From: Eutreptiella sp. 'Long Island Sound 2002'
Lineage: Eukaryota; Euglenozoa; Euglenophyceae; Eutreptiales; Eutreptiaceae
Direction of reading: 5' to 3'
Assembly: GCA_964036045.1 (NCBI GenBank)
Contig: OZ038382.1
Location: 150,920,961-150,984,960, forward strand
Length of the DNA: 64,000 nt
The position numbers and the translations under genes are program-made. Every line of letters starts with the position of its first letter. Position 1 is the first letter of the stretch. Positions 12,400 through 25,700 of this stretch are shown here, in pieces. Below the pieces are notes generated by a model. The model ran no database searches and had not been told where the DNA came from. It saw only the letters and a list, made by a program, of their open reading frames with translations.

Positions 12400-14335
12400 C
12401 ACACCACCACAACCGGCGGGCCCCAGCCAGGAGTGGCGGGGAGCCCCACACCACCACTGGCAGCGAAACCCAGCCAGGAGTGGCGGGGAGTAGCACACAG
12501 GAACCTCCGCCAGGAGTGGCGAGGGACCAACCACACCACACACCAGCCACAAACCCACCACACACGCCACCGCCGCACGCCACACGCCACACACCACACA
12601 CCACACACCACACACCACCGCCGACAGCGAAACCCAGCCAGGAGTGGCGGGGAACCGCGCCCGGGACCCTCCGCCAGGAGTGGCGGGGAACGCCCACCAC
12701 CGCCGGCAGCGAAACCCAGCCAGGAGTGGCGGGGAGTAGCACACAGGAACCTCCGCCGGGAGTGGCGAGGAACCAACCACACCACACACCAGCCGCAATC
12801 CCACCAGCACACCACCGCCGCACACCACACACCACACACCACACACCACACACCACACACCACACACCACACACCACCGCCGCCAGCGGACCCCAGCCAG
12901 GAGAGGCGGGGGACCACACACCACCACCGGCACCGAAACCCAGCCAGGAGTGGCGGGGAGTAGCACGCAGGAACCTCCGCCAGGAGTGGCGAGGGACCGA
13001 CCACGCCACACACCGCCGCCAACGGACCCCAGCCAGGAGTGGCGGGGAACCGCGCCCGGGACCCTCAGCCAGGAGTGGCGAGGACCGCCCACCACCACCG
13101 GCAGCGAAACCCAGCCAGGAGTCGCGGGGAGTAGCACACAGGAACCGCCGCCAGGTGTGGCGAGTAACCAACCACACCACACACCAGCCACAACCCCGCC
13201 AACACACCACCGCCGCACACCAAACCCCACACACCACACACCACACACTACGCACCACCGCCGCCAGCAGGCCCCACCCAGGAGTGGCGGGGAACCACAC
13301 ACCACCACCGGCAGCGAAACCCAGCCAGGAGTGGCAGGGGGTAGCACACAGGAACCTGCGCCAGGAGTGGCGAGGGACCAACCACACCACACACCAGCCA
13401 CAACCCCACCACACACCACCACCGCCAGCGGACCCCAGCCAGGAGTGGCGGGGAACCGCGCCCAGGGCCCTCAGCCAGGAGTGGCGAGGACCGCCCACCG
13501 CCACCGGCAGCAAAACCCAGCCAGGAGTGGCGGGGAGTAGCACACAGGAACCTCCGCCAGGAGTGGCGAGGGACCAACCACAGCCACAACCCCACCCACA
13601 CTCCACCGCCGCACACCCCACACCACACACCACACACCACACGCCACGCACCACCGCCGCCAGCAGGCCCCAGCCAGGAGTGGCGGGGAACTGCACACCA
13701 CCACCGGCAGCGAAACCCAGCCAGGAGTGGCGGGGAGTAGCACACAGGAACCTCCGCCAGGAGTGGCGAGGGACCAACCACACCACACACCAGCCACAAC
13801 CCCACCACACACCACCGCCACCCGGAGACCCCAGCCAGGAGTGGCGGGGAACCGCACACCACCACAGGCAGCGAAACCCAGCCAGGAGTGGCGGGGAGTA
13901 GCACACAGGAACCTCCGCCAGGAGTGGCGAGGGACCAAACACACCACACACCAGCCACAACCCCATCACACACCACCGCCGCCCGGAGACCTCAGCCAGG
14001 AGTGGCGAGGACCGCCCACCACCACCGGCAGCGAAACCCAACCAGGAGTGGCGGGGAGTAGCACAAGGGAACCTCCGCCAGGAGTGGCGAGGGACCAACC
14101 ACACCACACATCAGCCACAACCCCACCAACACACCACCGCCGCTCACCACACACCACACACCACACACCACACACCACACGCCACTGCCGGCAGCGGAAC
14201 CCCAGCCAGGAGTGGCGGGGAACCGCACACCACCACAGGCAGCGAAACCCAGCCAGGAGTGGCGGGGAGTAGCACGGAGCAACCTCCGCCAGGAGTGGCG
14301 AGGGACCAAACACACCACACACCAGCCACAACCCC
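12400..14335 (+). repeat. Compound minisatellite with hairpin core
   Basis: About ten higher-order units of 160-250 bp each contain two core words, CAGCCAGGAGTGGCGGGGA and CCGCCAGGAGTGGCGAGGG, separated by ACCACACACC-type tracts of variable length. Unit landmarks (GAAACCCAGCCAGGAGTGGC) fall near 12,465, 12,710, 12,940, 13,105, 13,315, 13,510, 13,710, 13,870, 14,035 and 14,240. The core CGCCA-GGAG-TGGCG is a perfect 5-bp inverted repeat with a GGAG loop. Very long frames run on both strands through the array because the repeat lacks stops; they are not evidence of a protein. Confidence 0.9.
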
Positions 14336-15550
14336 ACCAACACACCACCGCCGCACACCACACACCACAAACCACGCACCACACACCAACACAGACACCA
14401 CGCGCGCACGCACCGCGCCACAAACACACACACCGACGGCGAACCACGACCAGAGGAGGGGGCGACACGCACACAAGCAACACAGCCAGGAACAGCGAAA
14501 ACCCCCCCCCCCCCACCACCACCACCCCACCCCGGAGAGACGGGACACCAACCACCGCAAACCGCACAGCGAAAAGGGGGGCGGGACGAAAAGGGCCAAC
14601 GGGGGACGCAGGCGAGGGACCCAACCTCAGGGGTTTGGGGGCCCGCCCGGTGACCGTATCGGCCCCACCTGAGCACACGCAATAAGGTGGGATACGCCCG
14701 GGACCGTTGGTCAGCGGCCCGCGGTGGCACCGGCCTGGGGGGGTGACCAATGGGCCTGACCAAGAGCACTCCCCACCGCACGTACTGCGGTTCGGGCCCA
14801 GCGAGGGGCTGCGGGTAGGGCACACCGTCCAACGGGGCAGGCAAGAGACGCACCTATCCCGCAAGGACTCCCCAGCGACCCACAGTGTACCCGACCCCGG
14901 TGTGGGGAACGGCTGGAGTACCTGGCTACGGAGCAGGTCCATTTGTACCGAGCGAGTACAAATGGACGGCCCGTACAACAGAGTTACACCCTGACGGGGA
15001 GTGCAAGCATCGGCCCCCCCACGGGGAAGGACCAGGGGAAGGGACCCGAGCCGGCGACAAGGACCCCCCCCCACCCACCACAGCCGGGAAGGCCCGGGCA
15101 CGACACCAGAGAAACACCGCCCCAAGCGACACGGAAAAGAGACAGAAGGAGGAGGGCACGCAAAGGGGACAGCAAGGGGACACACCACGAACAGACCCCA
15201 GCCAAGGGGGGCGGGGAACCACACAGCCGAGACGGGGGGGGGGGCACGACACACAGCCCCCACACCAAACAGGGCCGCCAAACCACGCCCACAAAGGCGA
15301 GGACAGGCACCCAAACGCACCACCAACACACCGCACACAGGCCCAAGCGTGCACACAACACACACCCACACAACCGCCACCGACACGAGCACCACAAACG
15401 CACACCACACACCAAAGCGCAGGCGCCGCCCGCACCACACACGCAACACACACAAACCCAAACAACAGGAACCCAGCAACTCCCCCCGCCAGGGGGGCTG
15501 CAGGGCCGCCAGAAACCGCTAGGACGCAAAGGAGGACCCACCAAGCCCGC
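14336..15550. other. C/A-rich spacer without recognisable gene
   Basis: The composition continues from the minisatellite and then becomes more mixed (14,600-15,000), with no motif I recognise. A weakened core word, CAGCCAAGGGGGGCGGGGA, occurs near 15,198. Near 14,940-14,965 there is a short direct repeat of GTACAAATGGAC-like sequence. No coding is supported. Confidence 0.4.
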
Positions 15551-18500
15551 AGCCAGGAGTGGCGAACGGCCGCACCCAGTAACACCCGAACGGCCACGCT
15601 CAACACCAGGACCGGGCACTACGACACCCACACCAGCACCGCCACCAACGCCCAAACCGGACGCCACAACACCCTCACCAGCGGACACACCCGAAACCAA
15701 CGGAGGCACCATCGGCAACACCAGCGACCCCAGCACCCACCAAAACACTAGGACATAGGACACCCTCACCAACAACAGACCAACACAGAAAGCCACCCAA
15801 CACTGACCGACGACCGCACCCAGCCGATCCGGTCCCCCACCGACCCGCACCCAGAACCACCGCCACCGGCATCCACGCCATCGGAAACACCAACACCGCC
15901 AAAAATCAAGCCAGCACAACACCCTCACCAACACTGTCACCGCCGGCGCCAACGCCTACGAAACCTACGCACGCCACCGCCGGTTCCAGCACCTACATCA
16001 CCCAAGCCAACGGCATCAAGCACACCATCGCCGGCAACACCCCACCATCAGCGTCGCCACCAGCAACCTCTGCCACCGGAGGACACCAAAGCCACCACAG
16101 CCGGTGAGCCAACAAACCACCAAGCCCCGGCCAGGGGAAGCGAGGGCACGCGCCCCGAACCACCATGCAATCCCCGGCGACACCCACACCACCGGCGCCG
16201 CCAACACCACCCTCACACACGACACCACCCGGAGCAACGCCTGCGCCACCTACACCAACAGCAGCACCAGCAGACCACACCACCTGCTGCACACCCTCCC
16301 AGACAGAGCCACAGAAACGGACCACCGCCCTGAACACAGGCCGCTGACCACCCACACACAGACCCACGCCAACCACCACCAGCATCAGCACCGTCCGAGA
16401 CGCCGTGAACCATAGCGGCGCCCACAACGACCTCACCACCGACATCACCGACACCGACATCGGCAGTGCGGCCTCAGCACCAACAAACCAGAGCGTCAAC
16501 GGCAACCGCCACGGCGACACCGCCCGGTACAACACCATCGGCATCAACGACACCAAGGGAGCCAACACGCGGGCCAGCGACACCCATGGGTACCTCCACC
16601 AGGAGTGGCTAGGTCCCACCCCCGCCGTCAGAACACCACCATCCACCAGGGCAACACCTGCAGCGCCCTCGCCTTCGACATCGCCCACAGCTCAGCCGAC
16701 GGCGCCCTCGCCAGCACCGTCACCAACACCCCAACGACCAGCCGAGAGTGGCACGCCCGGAACCGCCGACCACCCAAACGCAGGCCGCGCCCAGCACCAA
16801 CACCAACAACACCCACGCCAACAGACCACCACGACACACGCCAACCACCAAGTAACACCTAAGGCACCCTCGCCATCGGCAACACCAACGCCACCAACAC
16901 CCACGGCACTATCCACACCACCACCAACCCCACCAACGACGGGCCGAGGTGCCGTCACCTACAGCGCCCCCGTGCCTACCACCACCACCACGGCCCCGCC
17001 ACCTAGGGCAACCCCACCAACGGCGTCACCAAGGACGCCAGCACGGCTGGCGAACGAACGCCACCGAGCCCTCAGCCAGGAGAGGCGAACGCCCACACCC
17101 AGCAACACCCAAACGGCCACGCCCAGACCCAGGGCCAGGAACTGCGACACCCACACCTGCACCGCCGCCAACACCCAAACCGAACACCACAACACCCTCA
17201 CCAGCGGAGACGCCCGGAACCAACGGGGACGCCGTCGGCAACACCAGCAACCCCGACACCCAGCACGACGCCTGAGACACCCTCGCCAACAACGGACCAA
17301 CACAAGAAACCACCCAGCGGCCAAGTTACACCCAAGGCGTTCCAACCGCGCCACCCACCGGCCCGCACCCAGAACCACCACCAGCAGCAGCAGCAGCCAC
17401 TGACAACCCACACACAGACACACACCAACTACCAGCAGCATCAAAAACATCAGAGACACCGTGAACCATAGCAACGCCTGCAACGACCTCATCACCGGCA
17501 TCACCGACGGCGCCACCGGCAGTGCGACCTCACCGACAGCAACCCGGAGCATCCCACATCCCGCATCCCGGTGAGACGCCATCGGCAGCAAGGACACCGA
17601 GGGGGCCAAAGCCAACCCACCAGCCAGCGACGCGCATGGGAACCTCCGCCAGGAGTGGCGAGGTCCCCCCTCCGCCGTCAGAACACCGCCAGGGCAACAC
17701 TTACAACACCCTACAACGCCAACACACACAGCTCCCCCGGCGGCACCCCCACCAACACCAACACCGGCACCACCGACAGCGGCAGCACGGCGACACCACC
17801 ACCCAACCGCAGCAAGGTCACCCTAAACCGCAACCGAAGCAACACCTATCACTACAGACCCACGGACAGCCGAAGGGAATATCCCAACACCAGGGACAAC
17901 CGACACCACCAGGACCACAGGCCGGCCAAACACCAGCCACGAATGGCACGCCCGGAACCACCGAACACCAACACGCAGGCCACCCGGCACCAACACCAAA
18001 AACACCCACGCCACCAGACCACCACGAGACACACCACCGCCAACCCCACCAACGACGAACCGAGGTACCGTCACCCACAACACCCCTAACACCACCACCA
18101 CGACCCCGGCGCAGAGTAACACCTAGGGCGCCCCCATCGACGACAACACCAAGGACGCCACCACGGCTGGCGAACAAACGCCACCAGCGCCGCCCACCAG
18201 GCCCCCTGCCAAGGGTAGAAACAGCAACGCCACACACCATCACACCCACCGCATCGAAATCACCCGGAGTATCGTCAACATCAACCAGGGGTCCCCACCA
18301 CCCACCCAAGCAGCACAAAACACCACAGCAACACCACCACACCCTCGCCACCAGCGACACCGCCAGCATCCTCCGCCAGGAATGGCGAGGAGAAGGCCCA
18401 ACAACGCGGACCCACCCAACGTCCCCGGCACCCTAACCATCGGACCGCCACCACCGGCGCCGACCCCCAACACACCACCGTCACCAACGCCACCGACCCC

Positions 18501-18620
18501 TGACGCAAAAACCACACAGCCCGCACAAACGGCACCAGCCAGAGCATCGCCGACACCACTCCCGGCCAACTCACACGAACACCACCGAAAGCACCACCGT
18601 CGACCGAACGCCACGGCCAC
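15550..18620 (+). repeat. Long-period degenerate tandem repeat, ACC/CCA-rich
   Basis: Blocks recur in the same order with offsets of about 1.05-1.5 kb. 15,555-15,760 matches 17,070-17,280 (both start with a core word CCAGGAG..GGCGAAC). 16,390-16,500 matches 17,430-17,530, and 16,595-16,680 matches 17,645-17,710. 16,740-16,990 matches 17,940-18,080. The phrase CAACACCACCGCCACC dominates. Frames here encode only Thr/Pro/His/Asn-rich text without domains. It may be the 5' untranslated repeat region of the retroelement downstream, but that link is not shown. Confidence 0.65.
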
Positions 18621-19450
18621 CCCAGGGTACGAGTCCCCCTACCCAGCCCCCACCATCTGCACAACCAGCGACACCATCACCAGCACCAACCGGAACACCG
18701 ACAACGACAGCCTCACCAACAACCGACACCCCCCTACCGCTGCCACCCACCAGTCACGCCACCCACCGTCGAAGCCACCCACCAATGCCGCACCCCGAAC
18801 CACACTTACACCCGAAACCGGCACCAGCACGCCCGGCCGAGCCGTCAATGGCACCACCGCCCATGGCACCGCCTACACTCACTACCGCCACCACCACCCC
18901 GCGCGAGGCCAGGAACCCCCGGCGTCGCCAACGGCCTCAACAAGCACCGACACCACCAACACCACCACCGCCGGACGGGGACTACCCACAATCCAGGAAC
19001 ATCTCCACCACCAACAACCAATACACCACCCGCGGCACCCCACCATCGCCGACGCCACCACGGCACCCATCACACCTCCACCACCGCAGGCGACGTGGGC
19101 CACACCACCCGTCAGCTACAGCACCCTCCCCACCACTGCCACATCCGGCCCACAAACGTTACGCCCCAACGACCAGAAACAACACCCTCACTATCGACAC
19201 CACCGACAACACCACATACGCCCATACGTCACCCACGCCATGCTCACCAACCATCACCTCGTCATCAGAGGCACCAACACCACCGGCGACGACGACAGCG
19301 ACAACAGCTGACCCACCAGCTAACCACCATCAACCATAGCCCAGCACCAACTTCATCTACTCTAACGCCCATACCACCCTCGCCAACAGCGCCGCCACCG
19401 ACACAATCATCCACTCCGGCGCCCACACCACCCTCACCACCAACATCACC
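18621..19450. other. Low-complexity ACC-rich sequence
   Basis: This continues the composition of the preceding tandem repeat without clear unit structure. Coding-like sequence begins only near 19,450-19,590. No gene is supported. Confidence 0.4.
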
Positions 19451-19589
19451 ACCACCCCCCGAGGGTCAGGGCCCGCAGGAAACAGAACGGCAGAGCGAGC
19501 ACGCCACCACCCGCACGCGTCGCCCACCCTATCGTACACCGCTCCGCAACACGCCCCCCCCCCCGCTTCCCCTGACAGGGCGTGCGCTC

Positions 19590-20640
19590 CAGCCCACTGC
19601 TGGGAAGACGACTTCGACATCCTCCCGGCCATCCGACACCTACTGGCAGCCACGGCCCCGCGCCCACAAGCCCACCAGCAACCCACGGAACCGCAAGAGC
19701 CCGACCACCCCATGCCACCAGGCTCCATATCCCCCGCGTCCACGGCAGACCGGAACGCGGAACACCAGCGAGAGGAGCCCAACCCCGGCCGCGCCGCCAC
19801 GCCCCCACGCCCCCCCCCCCCAAAGGACATCTACGCCACGCTGGCCAGCACCCTAGCCCCCATGGACGCCGAGCAGCACTACCAGTCCGTCCAACGAGAC
19901 CTCTCTGAGGACCACGCGACCCTCCAGGGGTGGAAGCAGGAGAAAAGGAACGACAACGAGTGGGGCACAGAGGAAGACCTTCTCTGGGAAGACACCTGGA
20001 AAGGCACCGCGGACGCCTTCCTGGAGGCAGCAGCCGAAACCTACCCCCGCCCGCCCGGGGACACTAGACACGGCCTCCACGCCCTCCTAGCGTTCCACAG
20101 CTGGAAACACCGCCACACCGTCACCCTCCACCCCCTCGACCACAATCCACACCGATGGACACCTGAAGACGACGCCACAGCCACCATCACCGTACAGCAA
20201 AGCCCCGAGAACCCGGAGGAATACCACATCACCTGGGACGATCCGGCACCCCACCCCCCCGCCTCCCCCACCCTCCCAGATGTCTTCGCCACCATCAGTG
20301 CAGAGCTCCAGGAGGCGAAAGCCCCCCAGCAACTGGACGAAGAGATGCCCCAGGCACCATCACCATCAACCACACAAGACCAACCCCGCACAGAGCCCCT
20401 CACCCACCCCATCACCACAATGGAGCTCCCCCCACAACACCGCACCACCCCAGACCAAAACGGGTTTCGAGACCTGCCGCGGGAATGGGGGTCCACAACG
20501 GCACACTCCGATGGGACGAAATCACACCTGGCCTCCAGGCCATCCGCCTCCACTCGATCACAGAGCCCACCACCACCTGGGCAATACCGACGGACCGTCA
20601 CCACCTCCTCCTCACCGTCCAAGGCGATGCCATGATCACA
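19590..20640 (+). CDS. Retroelement N-terminal region, unknown function
   Basis: Frame 2 reads as ordinary protein from about CWEDDFDILPAIRHLLAA (19,598) through an acidic stretch, EWGTEEDLLWEDTWKGTA, to RWTPEDDATATITV and YHITWDDP. A Pro/Thr/Gln-rich end follows. The first methionine in this frame is at 19,712, but similar-looking text begins upstream, so the start is uncertain. I do not recognise the family. The last part overlaps the next segment, which reads in frame 1, so a frameshift lies near 20,480-20,600. Codon use is C-rich at third positions, like the RT region downstream. Confidence 0.5.
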
Positions 20641-21530
20641 CCCACGGAAGGAGACCCCATAACAGCAGCCCCCGCCCACGCCGTCCACATACCCCCGCAA
20701 GCATCGTCAGCACCTATGACGGTGCATCCAGGCCCCACCCCTTGGCAGGCCATCGTCATCACCTACCCCGCCCCGAATGACCACACACACACCTGGCAGC
20801 AACGGTCAGAGGACATCCGAGGGGACCTCCTCCAAGAACACCTAGGACTCACACGCACCCACCACACCCTACAACCGACACGAGGAGTGGGCCAAGCACC
20901 ACACGGCATACACGCCCCGGGAGTATGGGCGTACGCCACACCCATAAACCCACAAGCAGCGGAGGACATCAAGACCGCCCTATCCATCCAGCAAGCCCAG
21001 ACCCAAACCCCGCACAGCAACACCCAACGAGGCTACACAATTTGGTGGGCATACCAAGACCATGACACCCTCACCCCCCAACCGGGGGCCCCCCCTCTAG
21101 ACACCAACACCACCGCCCTCCTCCAAGTCGCAACAGCGGCAGCCACACAGGTAGGGGCCCCGGAAACCTGGGGCCCACAATACCTGGTCGAAACCAAAGT
21201 GGCGCCCCACGCGAAGGGCCAAGACAAGCCCCCAACACTGAAGCCGCTCCACCCCCCGCTCAAGCTAGACCCGACGGAACACACCCCCCAGGATGAATGG
21301 GCGACCCATTACATCATCCCCCACACCACCACCAACAAAAGTGACGCCGCCAAGATCACCGTCACCCGCCACCTCCCCCACACCACACAGGTGTAAGAGC
21401 TGACGGCCCCCAACGTCCTCGTCACCTGTCGCCGACACGACGAGCGATACACCATACAGGCAGAAGGGGCCGCCGCGACCACCCTGTACACATGGGCAAC
21501 ACGGGGGGACCTCCGTCAACCCCACCCTCC
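20485..21530 (+). CDS. Cupin-like segment of the retroelement polyprotein
   Basis: Frame 1 reads MGVHNGTLRWDEITPGLQAI, then RHHLLLTVQGDAMITP, AHAVHIPPQASSAPM and WQAIVITYPAPN. This alternation of short strands, with a hydrophobic G-D turn and an IPP..P turn, resembles a single cupin beta-barrel (about residues 12-95). The metal-binding His pattern is not clear, so function is unassigned. The frame meets TAA at 21,394-21,396. It then continues with ELTAPNVLVTCRRHDERYTI and on to about 21,530, which fits TAA being read as Gln. The cupin call is from pattern only. Confidence 0.45.
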
Positions 21531-21559
21531 ACCACGCCCCCTCCTGGCCCACCCCCTTC

Positions 21560-22782
21560 CACACAGCGGACCGCCCCAACAAGAAGCCCAAACACACGGG
21601 TCTGCACACCCACGCCCAGGAGGCCCAGCACCGACACGAAGCGAGGCGCAAGGCCCGCACCCTCCACGACGACCACACCATCCCCCGCATCGGCGCCCCC
21701 CCCGCCAGGGTATCAGATACCACCCACAACCGCACGATCACAGGCATCACCACGGACTGCCTGAACCCAGCGGCGTCGCGGGCAGACGCCGTGTGGATCA
21801 GCGAAGGGCGCTCCCACACACGGGCGGTGGCGCGCCTCCACAACATCCAACCCCACAAACTCCAGCGCGCCGTTGGACCCTTCGCCGTACACGTCACCCC
21901 GTACAGCGTCAACCACCCCCGGTGTGAGCACCATGACCCGCCCTGCTCCACCCCATGCACCTCGCCCCTGCGCCAACCGCTGCCGGCCCCCACCATCACG
22001 GGCAACATGTACCTGGGCACCGTACCGGGAGACCCGTGCATATGCATCCTGGCCAACAGGTCCAGGGAACACGCCATCCCCCTCCACGGTGTAGAATCCC
22101 TCGCCCTGGGACCACCCCCACCAAAACACCAACACCAGCACATCCCGGGGGACAAACGGACACAGGCCCCAGACGGGGGAAAAAAGGCCCACCAACGCGC
22201 CCTGGCCCACATCACCGTCCCCCCCTGCAGCCCACCTACCAAAGGACTTCGGCACGGAGCGCCACATCGTCCTGGAGGGGCAAGCCCACCACATCATCAC
22301 CGCCTCCCTGTACACCCTCGCCGCTCACGAACGCCACTGGGACCCCACAACCATCCCAGCAATGCCCCCACCGCCCCAAGGCCCCAACGATCCCGTCACC
22401 CCCTTCCACATCGATCAACTCCTAAGCCGCAAGGCCCCCCCACACCTCCACCCCTCCAGGATACCACTAGCCATCGCATCGTGGGACACCCTGGACACCC
22501 CCCCCCAACAACCCGCCATCCACATCCTAAAAGCGGACACCCAATGGTGGGTCCTCCACTGGGCACACGGAGTCCTCATGGAGGCCCAGGCCTATACCCC
22601 GGAAATGGACCTGGAAGACCCCTCACGCGGCCAGCAGCGACTCCTCCAAGCCACCACCCTCACAGGCCGCGAAGGCGCCCCCTGGGAAAGCCCTCCACAC
22701 AGCACTCTACTGGGCTCAAGGCTCCCCCAACGGCCCGAACACACCGGAACCCACAGAGGCCTGGGTCAGGCAGGCTAAGGCC
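21560..22782 (+). CDS. Retroelement polyprotein segment upstream of endonuclease, unknown
   Basis: Three frames must be joined. Frame 2 (about 21,560-22,240) reads EAQHRHEARRKARTLHDDHT, then WISEGRSHTRAVARLHNIQP and YLGTVPGDPCICILANRSRE. Frame 3 (about 22,245-22,670) reads FGTERHIVLEGQAHHIITAS and WWVLHWAHGVLMEAQAYTPE. Frame 1 (from about 22,670) reads KALHTALYWAQGSPNGPNTP and runs into the endonuclease-RT frame. The shifts fall in C-rich runs and could be mutations or homopolymer sequencing errors. No domain is recognised. Confidence 0.45.
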
Positions 22783-25700
22783 ATGAGGAACTACCACCTA
22801 CACCACCCCTTCGACGACAGCCCCGCCGCACTGCCATGGCCAACAGATTCCCGCGAGACCGTGCGCAAGCTCCCCGACATCATACGCAGTCACGCGAAAG
22901 CGAAAATGCAAACACCGGCAGAACCCCCACTGAGGGATCCAGACCAGCAAGCAACGCACCCCTTCTTCAAACCCCATGCCCCCTCAGCCCCGCTACCTCC
23001 AGTCCCACCCAAGCGAACGAGACGACAAAGGGGCGCACCCGCCCCCAGCCAAGCCGGAAAAGCAGCGACCTCCCGACCCCCCGCATCCCACCCGACCCAC
23101 CCGGCGAACCCAGACCAAGCATCCTCGTCATCCTCCCTCCCACCACTACCACCGCCCCACCCGGACCAGGCATCCTCATCATCCTCCCTCCCGACACCAG
23201 CACAGCCCCCGCCCAAAGCGTACCCAGGATTCGAAAAAGGTGCGAAGGTCCAACAGCCCTTCCGCAACGACCACACAGGCGACTGGATCTGGTGTGAGGG
23301 CACGATCCAGTACCGCCTCAAGGAACCGGGTGACAACGGGGGGCCACAAGTCCGGGTGATCTGGCACCGCCAAAAGGAGCTAGACCAAGGCAGCAGCCCC
23401 CCGGACAAACCAGTCGGCTACACCCTGGAGCTCACCAGCGCCCACCCCATCCGGCTCCGCACCGAAGAGAACAAGGCCCACACAGGCACCAAATACACTG
23501 GGGAGCTTCCCCCTGGAGTGGAGCCAAGGCCTCCCCCCGCCGCGCCTACCCAAACGCCCACAAACCGGCAAAAAGTCCCCGAGCCCCAGTCCCCCTTCCT
23601 GACGGGGCAAGGGCCGAGGGCACAAGCCTCCACAGCCCCGGCCCGCCCCCACCGAGGCCACCGTCAACCTCCTCGACCTCAACCACCCGGCCGTCACATA
23701 CTCCAAGGACGCCAAGAGCTCCCGATGGCACAGGGGCCGGGGTGGGTCCCCCACCTCCTCACCTTCCAGGAACAAGGCCTACAGCGCGACGACCCCCCAG
23801 AAACCACCCCCATATATACCCCGGACCAGAAGACGTACAAATGCTACTGGCACAAGGGGACCCCCCTATACGCCCAAACCGGCATCCACGTCCACCTCGT
23901 CCACCACCTCAGCGTCCCAGGGAGGCTAGGTGTCTATGAGGTCGTCGGGGACGGATGGCAACTCAACGTCATCAACACCCATGTCCCCTTCCGCGAAGCC
24001 ACGGAACCCTTCCTCCAAGCCCTGGCCAAGGCATACCGCCAGATGGCCATGCTCGCCCCCACAGTCATCATCGGCGACATGAACGCCGCCCCCACCCCAG
24101 CGGACCGAGGGGGACAGGCCACGCCCCAGGACCAAGCAGTCCGCGACACCATCGAAATGCTGGGGCTCGTGGACCTAACAGCCAGCCTCGAAGGCCAACC
24201 ATCCCACTTCCCCCACCAAACGGATGCCGCCCCATCCCGCATCGACGTATGCTATGGCGACCCCACCACCATCATCCGAGCGGAGGCCCGATATGGACCC
24301 CTCCCGCTGGGACCCACAGGCCATAGCCCCCTGCACATCCGCCTCACCATCCCCAACCTTCCCCCCAGCCCCCCAGAAGATGCGGACCAAGGCCTACCAC
24401 CCCCCCTGAAGATGCCCCCGCTGCATGACAAGCATGCCTGGTCCCAATATCACAGGGCCATAGACCGCGCCCGGCGCATCCAACCAGACCCCACCGACCT
24501 ACTCACAGCCATGCGCACGGCCGCCGTCGCCTGCGGCTTCCAGCAACACCCCCACACAGACAACGACCAACCACCCACGGCCCTGGGGGACATGCTCCAT
24601 GACCTCTGGCATGCGAAGTAACAACTGGCGACCCTCCTCCACACCGACACCCCCCAAATCCGCCGCCAGATACACCACTGCAGGACACAGATAGCCCAAA
24701 TCAGGGCGGACCTGCAGCGGTGGCACATCCACAGGCAACAGCGCATCGCCCAGGAACACGAACGGTATGCGCAACATGAACTCCCCTACAAGGCCATCCG
24801 CCACCTCAACGACGCCATGACCGACACCGGCCACCGCACCATCACCACGGTCCGGCAGGAGGACGGCTCCCTCACCAACGACCCAGCCACAGTGCTCCAA
24901 GCCACTCAAGACAGCTTCCTCCGGCAACACACCCCCACCCAAGACACACTGGACCCAGACACCCAGGCCAAAATTGACCGCCTCCCTCGGGTCTTCAACC
25001 ACGCCCAGAGGAGGCACCTGGAAAAACGCCCCTTCACCATCCACGAAGTCCGGAGGGCCATCCACAGTCTCCGGCAACACAAAACCCCAGGCTACGACGG
25101 CCTCCCTGCAGAGGCATACTACCACCTCCCCGCCCACCTCCTCCGCGTCCTCGCCCACCGCCTCTGGGACATCGTCACGGGGCGGACCCCCCTGCCACCA
25201 GACAGGGCAAACGTTATCCGCCCCCTCTACAAAAAAGGGGACTGGGCAAACCCGGACAACTGGCGCCCCATAGTCTGTGCGGTCACGGAGGTCAAAATCG
25301 TCTGGACCATCCTCCTGCGCCGCATCCGCCCCCACCTGGACCCCCACATACCAGCGAGCCTCTGGGGGGCCATCCCAGGCCGCGCCCCACACGAGGCCAT
25401 CTTCCTCCAGGACACCATCGCGGACATGGACCCGGTGGACCTCATCATCGCCTCCCTCGACGTCAAGGGGGCCTTCCCGAACACCCCCTGGCTCCTTCTA
25501 GAAGCGGTGTGGAAACGCCTAGGCCTCCCCTTCTACAACTTCAACTCCGACTACATCCACACCCGCAAATACACGGTCCGCACAGGAGCAGGCCTCACCC
25601 CCTTCTTGGAGCCAGGCAGCGGGGTCCCCCAAGGGGGAGCAGAGGGCCCCTTCCTGTACCTTCTAGTGACGCTCCCCCTGGCCCTCGCAATCGAGCAGGA

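Noticed and set aside
11995-14107. Very long open frames on both strands across the 12-14 kb array (up to about 690 codons)
   Set aside because: The repeat unit has no stops in several frames, and the predicted proteins are simple His/Pro/Thr or Trp/Cys/Val repeats with no domain.
12400-14335. CRISPR-like array
   Set aside because: Spacers are low-complexity and related to each other, the core varies, and the context is a eukaryotic transposon-rich region with no cas genes.
19712-20260. OTU-type protease in the retroelement N-terminal region
   Set aside because: LHALLAFHSW and YHITWD faintly recall OTU motifs, but no catalytic Cys in the right context is visible.
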